The translations under genes were made by a program, and so were the position numbers. From assembly GCF_000710915.1 (NCBI RefSeq), contig NZ_BAUA01000072.1, forward strand, positions 1 to 64,000: a stretch of 64,000 bases of DNA. Reading direction: 5' to 3'. Positions 29,045 to 37,521 of this stretch are shown in pieces; the stretch's first letter is position 1, and each line of letters opens with the position of its first letter. The notes under the pieces are model-generated. The model did no database searches. It had not been told where the DNA came from and worked only from the letters and a program-made list of their open reading frames with translations. Source of the stretch: Nocardia brasiliensis IFM 10847 (GTDB taxonomy: Bacteria; Actinomycetota; Actinomycetes; Mycobacteriales; Mycobacteriaceae).

Positions 29045-30130
29045 GTGTTCGAAACCGTTCGCGGCGTCATCGCGCGCAGCAAGGGAACCCCGGTGGAACT
29101 CGTGGACGTGGTGATCCCCGACCCGGGCGCCCACGATGTCGTGGTGCGCGTGCAGGCGTGCGGAGTCTGCCACACCGACCTGCACTACCGCGAGGGCGGC
29201 ATCAACGACGAGTTCCCGTTCCTGCTCGGACACGAGGCCGCGGGCATCGTGGAAACCGTCGGCGACGCGGTAACCCATGTGGCGGCAGGCGATTTCGTCG
29301 TGTTGAACTGGCGGGCCGTCTGCGGTGAGTGCCGGGCCTGCCGCCGTGGCCGCCCGTGGTACTGCTTCGCCAGCAGCAATGCGAGCCGGAAGATGACCCT
29401 CACCGACGGCACCGAGCTCTCCCCCGCCCTCGGCATCGGCGCGTTCGCCGACAAGACCCTCGTGCACGAACGACAGTGCACCAGAGTTGATCCCGGTACC
29501 GATCCGGCCATCGCCGGATTGCTCGGGTGCGGTGTGATGGCCGGCATCGGCGCGGCGATGAACACGGGCGCGGTCTCGCGCGGGGACAGCGTGGCCGTGA
29601 TCGGGTGCGGCGGTGTCGGCGACGCGGCCATCGCGGGCGCGCACTTGGCCGGCGCGAAAACCATCATCGCGATCGACCGTGATCCCCGAAAGCTGGCCTG
29701 GGCGGCGGAATTCGGTGCCACCCATCGCATCGATGCCAGTACCGAGGAGGTGGTCGAGCGGATCCGGGAGCTCACCGACGGCTTCGGCGCCGATGTCGTG
29801 ATCGACGCGGTCGGCCGCCCCGAAACCTGGCAGCAGGCGTTCTACGGACGCGACCTCGCGGGCACCGTGGTGCTGGTGGGCGTCCCGACCCCCGACATGA
29901 CCCTCGACCTCCCGCTGATCGACCTTTTCTCCCGCGGCGGTGCGCTGAAATCGTCGTGGTACGGCGATTGCCTGCCCGAACGCGACTTTCCGATGCTCGT
30001 CGACCTGTACCGGCAGGGCCGCCTGCCGCTGGACCGTTTCGTCACCGAACGCATTTCCCTCGACGAGGTCGAGAAGTCCTTCGACGCCATGCACCGCGGT
30101 GACGTGCTCCGCTCCGTAGTCGTCTGGTAG
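29045..30130 (+). CDS. mscR: S-(hydroxymethyl)mycothiol dehydrogenase
   Basis: 361 residues from GTG at 29045, four bases after AGGAGG. It is a zinc class III-like alcohol dehydrogenase: catalytic zinc residues in [10 protein letters not shown] and GHEAAG, structural zinc Cys in [18 protein letters not shown] fold in [12 protein letters not shown]. The opening sequence [10 protein letters not shown] with [17 protein letters not shown] matches the mycothiol-dependent formaldehyde dehydrogenase of actinomycetes (MscR/AdhE2). It oxidises the formaldehyde-mycothiol adduct toward formate. Its place directly after the ferredoxin reductase suits removal of formaldehyde from betaine, dimethylglycine and sarcosine demethylation. 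Confidence 0.9.
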   Translation: MFETVRGVIARSKGTPVELVDVVIPDPGAHDVVVRVQACGVCHTDLHYREGGINDEFPFLLGHEAAGIVETVGDAVTHVAAGDFVVLNWRAVCGECRACRRGRPWYCFASSNASRKMTLTDGTELSPALGIGAFADKTLVHERQCTRVDPGTDPAIAGLLGCGVMAGIGAAMNTGAVSRGDSVAVIGCGGVGDAAIAGAHLAGAKTIIAIDRDPRKLAWAAEFGATHRIDASTEEVVERIRELTDGFGADVVIDAVGRPETWQQAFYGRDLAGTVVLVGVPTPDMTLDLPLIDLFSRGGALKSSWYGDCLPERDFPMLVDLYRQGRLPLDRFVTERISLDEVEKSFDAMHRGDVLRSVVVW

Positions 30131-30275
30131 ATGGGACGCGCTGATTCAGGTGCGACCGTCCGCTCGGCTCGCGCAGTGAACGAGCACGTCGAACGATGCG
30201 GGTGACCAGCGAGCCGGTCGTCCGCGGTATCGACAGCCTGCAGCTGCCGCATCTGATCGGCGCCGACCGAGCGGC

Positions 30276-30851
30276 TCAGGACTCTTCGGTGAATCGGTAC
30301 CAGTGCCCTTCGAACGGCTCGTACCCGATCCCCGGGGATTGCGGCGCGCCGAGGTGCGGCGGCGCGGTTTCCGGGAAGTAGGCGAAACCGCGTTGCGAAT
30401 TCGTTTCTCCCCCTTGGGTGTAGAAGAGGCAGCCACCGTCGCGGCGGGTGACGAAAGTGATCGTGTAGACGCCGAGGCGGGTGCGGTGACCGGGGTTGTT
30501 GCAGTCGACCGCCTGGTCCTGCAGGATGCCGCGGGACAGCTTCCACCCCGTGTCCTCGGGGACGTTGTACCAGACGAGCGCACCGAAGACGGCCAGCACG
30601 ACCAGCGCGATGAGGCTGTAGAAGAAGGACCGGTAGCGGACCAGGCCGAACAGGCCGAAGAGCAGCGCGATCGCGCCGAGCACGCCGATCGCCAACCACA
30701 ACACGACTTTGGTGGGGAAGGTTCCTTCGGCGGCCAGCTGCCAGAACAGGGCTAGGCAGCACAGCAGGATCAGGGCGGTCAAGAGCCCCATCCAGAGTAC
30801 GAACCAACCTGGTGTGCGGCGCGCGGTCGTGGCGGTGCTCACGGTGATCAA
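30276..30851 (-). CDS. membrane protein of unknown function
   Basis: 191 residues. Three hydrophobic helices lie at about residues 15-40, 47-68 and 73-95, followed by a soluble tail of about 95 residues with two Cys (AVDCNNPGH and GGCLFYTQGG) that may pair outside the cell. I do not recognise the family. It is monocistronic, facing away from the mycothiol dehydrogenase gene. Confidence 0.7.
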   Translation of the reverse strand: MITVSTATTARRTPGWFVLWMGLLTALILLCCLALFWQLAAEGTFPTKVVLWLAIGVLGAIALLFGLFGLVRYRSFFYSLIALVVLAVFGALVWYNVPEDTGWKLSRGILQDQAVDCNNPGHRTRLGVYTITFVTRRDGGCLFYTQGGETNSQRGFAYFPETAPPHLGAPQSPGIGYEPFEGHWYRFTEES

Positions 30852-30927
30852 GATACGGGTGTGGCCCGCCGCGGACAGCGGAATCCCCCAACCCCGGGGC
30901 GATCTCGGGGCAAGCCCGCGAAAACCA

Positions 30928-30955
30928 AACGCCCCGGTCCACAGACCAGGGCGTT
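30928..30955 (-). terminator. hairpin terminator of the 33-codon gene
   Basis: On the minus strand AACGCCC-T-GGTC, loop TGTG, GACC-G-GGGCGTT gives 11 pairs with one mismatch, followed by TGGTTTTC. It lies 16 bases past the stop codon of the small gene at 30972-31073. Confidence 0.7.
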
Positions 30956-30971
30956 CGCGACTGCCGCGAAA

Positions 30972-31073
30972 TCAGAGCGGCGGGAATCCGGACGAGCCGG
31001 TGGCCATCCAGTTCCAGAACATCGCCGCACGATTTGCGAGCAACGCGACAACGTCGAGAACAACGCTTCCCAT
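30972..31073 (-). CDS. 33-residue hydrophobic peptide
   Basis: The frame ATG to TGA encodes 33 residues beginning MGSVVLDVVALLANRAAM and ending TGSSGFPPL. GAGGAAG lies 7 bases upstream of the ATG and the hairpin terminator follows the stop, so it looks like a complete small gene. The first 24 residues could form an amphipathic helix rich in Val, Leu, Ala and Trp. Tiny membrane or envelope-pore peptides are known in related genera, but I cannot claim homology. Confidence 0.6.
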   Translation of the reverse strand: MGSVVLDVVALLANRAAMFWNWMATGSSGFPPL

Positions 31074-31175
31074 AAAACTTCCTCACATCCGACAATCTCC
31101 AGTGCAGCGCCCAGGGTATCGGATCGGCGTGGCAGCGACCGGGGCGTGAAGTGCCGAGCCCCGGCCGCTGACCGT

Positions 31176-31916
31176 TCAGATCGCCGAGGTGCCGCCGTCG
31201 ACGGCCAGCTCCATGCCGTTGACATAGGACGAATCATCGGAGGCGAGGAACAACGCGACCGTGGCGATCTCCTCGGGCCTGCCCATCTTGCCCCGCGGGA
31301 TCAACGCCTCGAACTGTGCCTTGGTCTGCGCGTCGAACAACTGCTCCTGGATCGGGGTGGCGACCTGACCGGGGCTCAGCACATTGACCCGGATCCGCCG
31401 CTCCCGCAGCTCGTACAGCCACACGCGGGCGAGTGCGTGCAACGCGGCCTTGCTCGCGGCGTAGACACTGTAGTCCGGCCAGCCCTTCACCGAGGCGATC
31501 GACCCGGTCATGAAGATCGACCCACCGTCGTTGAACAGCGGCAGCGCCTTCTGCACCGTGAACAGGGTGCCGCGCGTGTTCAGGCCGAAAGTATTGTCGA
31601 ATTGCGCCTCGGTGATCTCGCCGAGCTTGGCCGGCTCCGCCGTCCCGGCGCTCGCGAACAGCACATCGATGCTGCCCCGCTCCCGTTCGACCGTCTCGAA
31701 CAACCGGTCCAAGTCGGCCAGGTCGGCAGCATCACCCTGCACAGCGGTCACGTTGCGTCCGATGAACTCGACGGCCTCGTCCAGAGCTTCTTTCCGCCGA
31801 CCGGTGATGTAGACGTAGGCACCCTCGTCGACGAACAGTTTGGCGCTGGCCAATGCCATCCCGCTCGAGCCGCCTGTGACCACCGCAACCTTGCCATTCA
31901 GCTTTCCCACGATCAC
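31176..31916 (-). CDS. short-chain dehydrogenase/reductase
   Basis: 246 residues of classical SDR. The cofactor loop is TGGSSGMA, a variant of TGxxxGxG, and the catalytic YxxxK is in YSVYAASKAA with the Ser in MTGSIASVKG. The end MELAVDGGTSAI is typical. Substrate is unknown. It is divergent from a TetR gene, and the shared region holds a 26-base palindrome, so the TetR protein probably represses it. Confidence 0.9.
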   Translation of the reverse strand: MIVGKLNGKVAVVTGGSSGMALASAKLFVDEGAYVYITGRRKEALDEAVEFIGRNVTAVQGDAADLADLDRLFETVERERGSIDVLFASAGTAEPAKLGEITEAQFDNTFGLNTRGTLFTVQKALPLFNDGGSIFMTGSIASVKGWPDYSVYAASKAALHALARVWLYELRERRIRVNVLSPGQVATPIQEQLFDAQTKAQFEALIPRGKMGRPEEIATVALFLASDDSSYVNGMELAVDGGTSAI

Positions 31917-31922
31917 TCCGAT

Positions 31923-31948
31923 TTATGTAAACCATTTGGTGTACATAA
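31923..31948. promoter_or_regulatory. TetR-type operator between SDR and TetR genes
   Basis: Arms TTATGTAAACCA and TTGGTGTACATAA form an inverted repeat with 12 of 13 matching positions around a central base. The site starts 6 bases upstream of the SDR start codon and about 70 bases from the TetR start. Confidence 0.7.
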
Positions 31949-31993
31949 GCTAGCAGCACACCGGGCTGCCGACAAGCTAAGTACACCGCCCGT

Positions 31994-32007
31994 TACCCGA
32001 ACGGGTA
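31994..32007. promoter_or_regulatory. short palindrome before the TetR gene
   Basis: TACCCG-AA-CGGGTA, a perfect 6-base inverted repeat, ends 10 bases before the TetR start codon. It may be a second operator or part of the promoter; the case is weaker than for the palindrome at 31923. Confidence 0.35.
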
Positions 32008-32017
32008 TCGTGACAGC

Positions 32018-32635
32018 ATGACCGAGTTGGAAAAAGGACCGCAGGGCTTACGCCGCGGCAGAGGCGCGTCCGAGCGCCTGCTCGGTGCATCCCGGCAGCT
32101 GTTCCGCGAGCAGGGCATCAACAACACCGGCATGAACCAACTCTGCGCGGTGGCCGAGGTGTCGAAACGCACTGCCTACCAACACTTTCCCAGCAAAGAC
32201 GAGCTCGTCGCCGAATACCTGCGCCGACACGATCCCGACACCATGCCCGAGGTGTTCGACCGCACCGATCTCACCCCGCGCGAACGGCTGCTTGCCGCTT
32301 TCGACAAACCACCGTCGATACCGGCGGACGAGGTGACACCGCTGTGCCCCTTCATCGGAGCCGCCGTCGAGATCACCGACCCCGAGCACCCGGCCCGCCG
32401 CCGCGTTCACGACTACAAGGTGTCCGTCGCGGCCCGCTTCGCCGAAACCGCCCGCCTCGCCGGCGCCGCCGACCCCGAACAACTCGGCGAACAGCTCGCG
32501 CTCCTCCTCGACGGCGCTTCCGCCCGCACTCGCACGCTCGGCGTCGAAACCCTCCCGACCGCGGCCGCCATCGCCGCCGTCCTCATCGACCGCGCCCTCC
32601 CCGTAGAACCAGCAGGACCAGAAAGGTCGCAATGA
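32018..32635 (+). CDS. TetR/AcrR-family regulator
   Basis: 205 residues. The helix-turn-helix lies at about residues 15-60 (FREQGINNTGMNQLC with VSKRTAYQHFPSKDELV). The C-terminal ligand domain is not assignable. It is divergent from the SDR gene and likely binds the palindrome at 31923-31948. The stop codon overlaps the deformylase start (ATGA), so a regulator and a deformylase are translated together, which is unusual. Confidence 0.88.
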   Translation: MTELEKGPQGLRRGRGASERLLGASRQLFREQGINNTGMNQLCAVAEVSKRTAYQHFPSKDELVAEYLRRHDPDTMPEVFDRTDLTPRERLLAAFDKPPSIPADEVTPLCPFIGAAVEITDPEHPARRRVHDYKVSVAARFAETARLAGAADPEQLGEQLALLLDGASARTRTLGVETLPTAAAIAAVLIDRALPVEPAGPERSQ

Positions 32636-33267
32636 ACGTCACCGATATGGTTGCCGAACTACTGGACAAGTATCGAGGCGGCGTCGCCCCCTTGACTTCG
32701 ATGGGCGATCCCGTGCTGCGCCGCCCCGCCGACCCGGTGACCGGCCAGATCGACACCACTGTGCTGAAAGAGCTGAGCGAACTCATGCTCGCGACCATGC
32801 ATGCCACCCGCGGCGTCGGACTGGCCGCGCCGCAGATCGGAATCCCGTTGCGGATAGCCGTGATCGGCGACACGGCCGAGGTTCCGGAAGAGGTCGCGAC
32901 GGCGAGAAAACGAATCCCGGTGCCCGACTTCACGATCGTCAACCCGGCCTACACCGCGACAGGCGATCCGGTCGGCTTCTACGAGGGCTGCCTCAGCATG
33001 CCCGGCTACCAAGCCGTCGTACCCCGGCCGGAAACCGTGCAGGCCGAATACGACGATCTCGACGGCGTCCGTCACGCCCAGCAGATCACCGGCTGGCCCG
33101 CCCGCATCTTCCAGCACGAAACCGACCATCTCGACGGCACGATCTATATCGACAAGGCGCTCACCCGCTCGCTGGCCGCCAACGAAACGTACTTGTCACG
33201 CTGGGCCCAGCCGATACCCGTCGAAGCTGCTGGAGCACTTGACTTTTCACTGCCGCAAGATAGGTGA
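32632..33267 (+). CDS. def: peptide deformylase
   Basis: 211 residues. All three deformylase motifs are present: GVGLAAPQIG, EGCLSMPG and HETDHLDG, supplying the metal Cys and two His and the catalytic Glu. It removes the formyl group from new proteins. At 211 residues with an extra N-terminal stretch it resembles the type III or secondary deformylases of actinomycetes. Its coupling to a TetR gene suggests an accessory, possibly inducible copy rather than the housekeeping one that is normally beside fmt. Confidence 0.9.
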   Translation: MNVTDMVAELLDKYRGGVAPLTSMGDPVLRRPADPVTGQIDTTVLKELSELMLATMHATRGVGLAAPQIGIPLRIAVIGDTAEVPEEVATARKRIPVPDFTIVNPAYTATGDPVGFYEGCLSMPGYQAVVPRPETVQAEYDDLDGVRHAQQITGWPARIFQHETDHLDGTIYIDKALTRSLAANETYLSRWAQPIPVEAAGALDFSLPQDR

Positions 33268-33397
33268 GGCCGCAGTCGAACGCTCCGGCCGCGCACTATC
33301 TTTGTCACCGAAACGCTCACGAAGGAGAGCGGGGTGTTCCGGTTCCAATCCAGGGCGCAAAGATTTGGATCCGCCGGTTCGGCCGCGACAGGTTTCC

Positions 33398-33544
33398 TCA
33401 CCGTGCAGTCCGACGAACCTCGGGGTTCGACGTGTGGTTCGTATACATGACACGGTCCCACCACGACGCCAATGGGCTCGGATCCGGCCAGTCCACCCGC
33501 TCTTGACCAAGGTCGGTCGCATTTTTCGTAGTCGAGTCGAGCAT
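33398..33544 (-). CDS. 48-residue hydrophilic protein, possible dormancy-regulon member
   Basis: The frame from ATG 33544 encodes 48 residues (MLDSTTKNATDLG..., ending EVRRTAR). AGGAGG lies 5 bases upstream of the ATG. The frame is open further up to 33586, but the ribosome site fixes this start. The middle is rich in Trp, Asp and Pro (DWPDPSPLASWWDRV). About 90 bases upstream is a sequence close to the DosR box (33632-33645). I do not recognise the family. Confidence 0.6.
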   Translation of the reverse strand: MLDSTTKNATDLGQERVDWPDPSPLASWWDRVMYTNHTSNPEVRRTAR

Positions 33545-33625
33545 AGGGTCCTCCTGGGTACGGCTGCTGTCCGTGGCAGCGTTCATGCCGTCGTGCCCCC
33601 TACGATCGCCGGTTACGACGGCACA

Positions 33626-36253
33626 TCACAGGGGCCGAAGGTCCACGGTCCGACTCCCGGATGTCACCTGCGCGCGACGCGAATGATCCGCTCCCCCGGC
33701 TTGCGACCGGCGCCTGGTCCGCGCGACCGAACGGTCCAGTCGAACTGCCGCGTAGCCCAGGGCCGACACCGCGCCGACGATGGCGAGATCGACACCGCTC
33801 AGCGGTTCGGTGCCGAGCAGCCCGCGCAGCGGTGGCAGATACAGCCCGGCCAGTTGCAATGCGAAGGCGCCCGCGACGGCGGCCGGCAGCAGCGGGTTGG
33901 CCAGGGTCCACGGGCGGGTACGGGAACCGAGTGCCACGCCCAATTGGGTTGCGCCCAAAGCGAAGAACGCCATGCTCTGCCAAGGACGGTCGGTGTGGTA
34001 CGCCCACACCGCGACCCCAAGGGTCACTGTCGTGAGGAGCACACCGATGCGCAGCACACGCTGCCATAGACCCGCGCCGAGAATGCTCTGGGTCGGTTGT
34101 CGCGGCGGACGCGACATGACGTCCGGGTCGGCCGGCTCGCCACCGAGCGCCACCCCCGGCAGACCATGGGTCAACAGGTTGATCCACAGGATCTGCGCCG
34201 GCAACAACGGCAAGGCGAGCCCGAGAAACGGCCCCGCGAGCATCACCGAGATCTCGGCGACACCCCCGGAGAGCCCGTATACGAGGAAGCGTCGGATGTT
34301 CGCGTAGACCCGGCGCCCTTCTTCCACGGCGGCGACCACGGTATCCAGGTCGTCGTCGGCGAGCACCAGGTCTGCCGCCTGCCGCGCGACCTCGGTGCCG
34401 CGCCCGCCCATCGCCACTCCGATGTCCGCGCGGCGCAGGGCAGGGCCGTCGTTGACGCCGTCCCCGTTCATCGCCACGACCTGCCCGTCCTCGCGCAATG
34501 CCTGAATGATGTCGAGCTTCTGACCAGGGGTCGCCCGCGCGAACACGGTGCCGGTCGTCAGATCGCGCGTTGTCAGATCACGACAATCGACCACCGGCTC
34601 GGCGGCGGAAATGATGTCCAGTTCGGTGGCGATCGCGTGTGCGGTACCCGGGTGGTCACCGGTGATCAGAACCGGGCGGATGCCCGCCCCGCGGCACGCG
34701 GCCACGGTTCCGGCGGCGGCGGTGCGCGGCGGATCGTAGATCGCGATCAGGCCGAGTAGGTGCAATCCATGTTCGGGATCTAGACCGGGTCGCGGCTCGG
34801 ACGAATTATCGCCCTGTGCCACCGCGAGCACGCGAAAGCCCCGCCGCGCGAATTGGTCGGCTTCCCGCAGCGCTTGCCGCAACACCTCTGGTTCTTCTTG
34901 CACCACAGCAGGTTCCAGCACCGACTCCGGCGCACCCTTGCAGATCACCCGGTAGCGACCGCCGGGCAGCCGGTGCACGGTGCTCATTCGTTTACGTTCG
35001 CTGTCGAACGGCCGTTCGGCATATCGCGGGGTCTGCTGCTCCAGTTCGTCGCGATGAAGTCCTGCTTTTGCCGCTGCGGACAGCAATGCGATCTCGGTGG
35101 GATCACCGTGCGCGGCCCACTCGCCGTCCTCGTCCACGAACAACCTGGCGTCGTTGCACAAGACCCCGGCCGCCAGCAGGTCGTGCACGGCAGGCACCTG
35201 CGCGTTGCCCAAAACTGTTTCGCCCACCCGTACTTCACCGTTGGGCGCGTACTCGGCGCCGGTCACGGTAGCCCGCGCCACCGGAGTCCAGAGTTCGTGC
35301 ACGACCATCCGTCCCTCGGTGAGCGTGCCGGTCTTGTCGGTCGCCAGGACCGTCACCGAACCCAAGGTTTCCACCGCGGGAAGCCTGCGGATCAACGCAT
35401 GCCGCTCGGCCATCCGCCGCGCGCCGATGGCGAGGCTCAAAGTGACTACGGCGGGCAGCGACTCGGGTACAGCGGCCACAGCCAAACTGATCGCCGTCAC
35501 CACCATCAGTTCCACCGGCTGTCCGCGGATCAGTCCCAGCACGAGTACGACAGCACACAACACCACTGTCACACCGGCCAGTAACCGCCCGACGTCCACG
35601 AGGCGCCGTTGTAACGGCGTCGGTTCGAGGGGCCGCTTCATCAGGTGGGCGATCCGGCCGGTCGCGCTCGCCCCGCCCACTGCAGTGACCTTCGCGCGGC
35701 CACGGCCCTTCACGACGACCGTTCCCGCGGACAGCGCAGAATTTCCGGCTACATCTTTATCCACCGGAACCGACTCCCCGGTCAGTGCCGACTCGTCCAC
35801 GAGCAACGCGGCCGCTTCGACCAGCACCGCGTCGGCAGGGACGATATCGCCCTCGCTCAGCACCAGCAGGTCGTCGACGACCACATCCGCAGCGTCGACC
35901 TGCCTTTGGGCACCGTCACGAACCACCCGCGCCACCGGCGCGGTGAGCCGTGACAACGCCGAGATCGCCCGATCGGCCCTGATCTCCTGACCGACCCCGA
36001 CTGCGGTGTTGACCACGACGACCACGAGGATCACCGCCATGTCCGTCCAGTCGGCGGTCACCGCAGTCAATCCGGCCGCGAGCAGCAGGACCACGATCAA
36101 CGGATCCCGGATCTGACCGAATATTCTCTGCCACAGTCGGATCGGAGCGGGCTGCGGCAATACGTTCGCGCCGTCGCGCGCCAACCTCTCGGCGGCTTCG
36201 CCAGAGGAAAGGCCAGCTGTCGCGGGTGGCGTTGTCCGTGCACCGATTGTCAC
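33626..36253 (-). CDS. ctpF: P-type cation-transporting ATPase (CtpF-like)
   Basis: 875 residues of the P2A type. An N-terminal cation-ATPase domain precedes helices 1-2, then the actuator loop ALTGESVPVD, membrane motif AVPESLPAVV, phosphorylation site DKTGTLTEG, nucleotide domain with KGAPESV, hinge GDGVNDGPALRRADIGVAMG, and the final helices. It should move calcium, magnesium or a similar cation. Mycobacterial CtpF belongs to the dormancy regulon, and the flanking stress proteins here fit that. The protein looks complete and intact. Confidence 0.9.
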   Translation of the reverse strand: MTIGARTTPPATAGLSSGEAAERLARDGANVLPQPAPIRLWQRIFGQIRDPLIVVLLLAAGLTAVTADWTDMAVILVVVVVNTAVGVGQEIRADRAISALSRLTAPVARVVRDGAQRQVDAADVVVDDLLVLSEGDIVPADAVLVEAAALLVDESALTGESVPVDKDVAGNSALSAGTVVVKGRGRAKVTAVGGASATGRIAHLMKRPLEPTPLQRRLVDVGRLLAGVTVVLCAVVLVLGLIRGQPVELMVVTAISLAVAAVPESLPAVVTLSLAIGARRMAERHALIRRLPAVETLGSVTVLATDKTGTLTEGRMVVHELWTPVARATVTGAEYAPNGEVRVGETVLGNAQVPAVHDLLAAGVLCNDARLFVDEDGEWAAHGDPTEIALLSAAAKAGLHRDELEQQTPRYAERPFDSERKRMSTVHRLPGGRYRVICKGAPESVLEPAVVQEEPEVLRQALREADQFARRGFRVLAVAQGDNSSEPRPGLDPEHGLHLLGLIAIYDPPRTAAAGTVAACRGAGIRPVLITGDHPGTAHAIATELDIISAAEPVVDCRDLTTRDLTTGTVFARATPGQKLDIIQALREDGQVVAMNGDGVNDGPALRRADIGVAMGGRGTEVARQAADLVLADDDLDTVVAAVEEGRRVYANIRRFLVYGLSGGVAEISVMLAGPFLGLALPLLPAQILWINLLTHGLPGVALGGEPADPDVMSRPPRQPTQSILGAGLWQRVLRIGVLLTTVTLGVAVWAYHTDRPWQSMAFFALGATQLGVALGSRTRPWTLANPLLPAAVAGAFALQLAGLYLPPLRGLLGTEPLSGVDLAIVGAVSALGYAAVRLDRSVARTRRRSQAGGADHSRRAQVTSGSRTVDLRPL
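33632..33645 (-). promoter_or_regulatory. DosR-box-like site upstream of the 48-codon gene
   Basis: On the minus strand TGGACCTTCGGCCC matches 12 of 14 positions of GGGACTTTCGGCCC, the form of the DosR/DevR box used here for comparison. It lies inside the 3' end of the ATPase gene and about 90 bases before the small gene. Statistical support was not calculated. Confidence 0.4.
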
Positions 36254-36439
36254 GCATCGAGCAGATCAGAATCGGCAGGCCCGCCAGTAGAGCCACAGGG
36301 CCCTCTGCCGAGAGCACTTCGTTCGCCGTCGCAAGTAGTGACCGATGGACCTCTCCTGGGAGCCGGATTGCTCTACAGCTCAACGCCGTACGCATCGACA
36401 GTGGATACACGCGATTCCACCCCCTATCGAGGAGCCACC

Positions 36440-36529
36440 ATGGAATGGCCCACTGCCGCCGTCATCATCGCCGTCGTCATCGCGCTGATGGTCATCGTTT
36501 CGACCTATCAGTCCACCCGGAAGCGTTAG
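36440..36529 (+). CDS. 29-residue single-helix membrane peptide
   Basis: GAGGAG six bases before the ATG and a stop after 29 codons define the gene. It encodes one transmembrane helix (AAVIIAVVIALMVIVST, residues 6-22) and a basic tail STRKR, so the C-terminus should face the cytosol. It precedes a universal stress protein gene by 34 bases and is probably in the same transcript. Function is unknown; such peptides often modify a membrane partner such as a pump. Confidence 0.7.
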   Translation: MEWPTAAVIIAVVIALMVIVSTYQSTRKR

Positions 36530-36563
36530 AGCCGGATCACCGAAACCTGAAGGACGAAGCGCA

Positions 36564-37478
36564 ATGACCGCACAGCACAACGAAATTACGCACGAGTCCG
36601 TCACCGCGGCCGTGGTCGTCGGCGCCGACGGCTCCCCGGCGTCACAGACGGCCGTCCGCTGGGCGGCCGATATCGCGGCGCAACGGGGACGCGCTCTGCA
36701 TATCGAGCACGGCCTCGACCTGGTCGCGGTTCGCGCGGTCCTCGGCAACTACGAAGTCATGTCACCCGCGGTCACCGACACGATGCGGGCCCACGCCGAG
36801 CAGGTGCTCGCTGCCGCCGGTGAGCTCGCGCACTCGGCACACCCCGATCTCACCATCGCGACCGAGCTGTCCGAAGCGAAGCCCGCCGAACTGCTGATCG
36901 CCCGTTCGAAGACGGCGCACATGGTGGTGCTCGGCAGCACTCCCGGCGTCGGCACCTTCACCCACCTCGGTTCGACGCTGCTCGCGGTGACCGCGCACGG
37001 GCACGGCGCCATCGTCGTGGTGCGCGGTACCGAGCCGGTGGCGCGGACATCCGGTCCGGTCGTCGTCGGCGTCGACGGCAGCGTCGTGGGCGAGGCCGCG
37101 ATCGGCGCGGCCTTCGCGGAGGCCTCGCTGCGCGGCGCCGAGCTCGTCGCGGTGCACGCGTGGAGCGACCTGTCCGCCGGTGAATTCGCGGGTGTTTCGT
37201 ACCTCGATATTCCCATCCCCGAACTGGATGTCGCCGAGAATGCCTTGCTCGCCGAACGACTCGCCGGTTGGCAGGAGAAGTTCCCGGACGTGACGGTCAC
37301 GCGAAAGGTGTATCCCGCCGGGCCGCGTAAGCATCTCGGCGAGTGGTCCGAATCCGCCCAGCTGATCGTGGTCGGCAGCCGAGGCCGCGGCGGGTTCCGC
37401 GGACTGCTGCTCGGTTCGACCAGCAATTGGCTTGTGCAGCATGCCGATTGCCCCGTCATGGTCGTGCACCCCGAATAG
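36564..37478 (+). CDS. tandem-domain universal stress protein (type A, copy 1)
   Basis: 304 residues with two UspA domains (about 14-155 and 165-300). The second keeps the ATP-binding pattern G-2x-G-9x-GS in VVGSRGRGGFRGLLLGSTS; the first has a degenerate GSTPGVGTFTHLGST. Such proteins bind ATP and accumulate in hypoxia or stationary phase; mycobacterial relatives are DosR targets. It is followed 43 bases later by a type B copy. The A-then-B order recurs at 41671-43495. Confidence 0.9.
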   Translation: MTAQHNEITHESVTAAVVVGADGSPASQTAVRWAADIAAQRGRALHIEHGLDLVAVRAVLGNYEVMSPAVTDTMRAHAEQVLAAAGELAHSAHPDLTIATELSEAKPAELLIARSKTAHMVVLGSTPGVGTFTHLGSTLLAVTAHGHGAIVVVRGTEPVARTSGPVVVGVDGSVVGEAAIGAAFAEASLRGAELVAVHAWSDLSAGEFAGVSYLDIPIPELDVAENALLAERLAGWQEKFPDVTVTRKVYPAGPRKHLGEWSESAQLIVVGSRGRGGFRGLLLGSTSNWLVQHADCPVMVVHPE

Positions 37479-37521
37479 GTCTGTTCGACAACCCATCCCA
37501 CGAGTTACCAAGGAAGTCACC

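Noticed and set aside
36254..36439. Possible DosR box in the ATPase/29-codon gene divergent region (around AGGGCCCTCTGCCG)
   Set aside because: It matches only 8 of 14 positions, no better than expected for this GC content.
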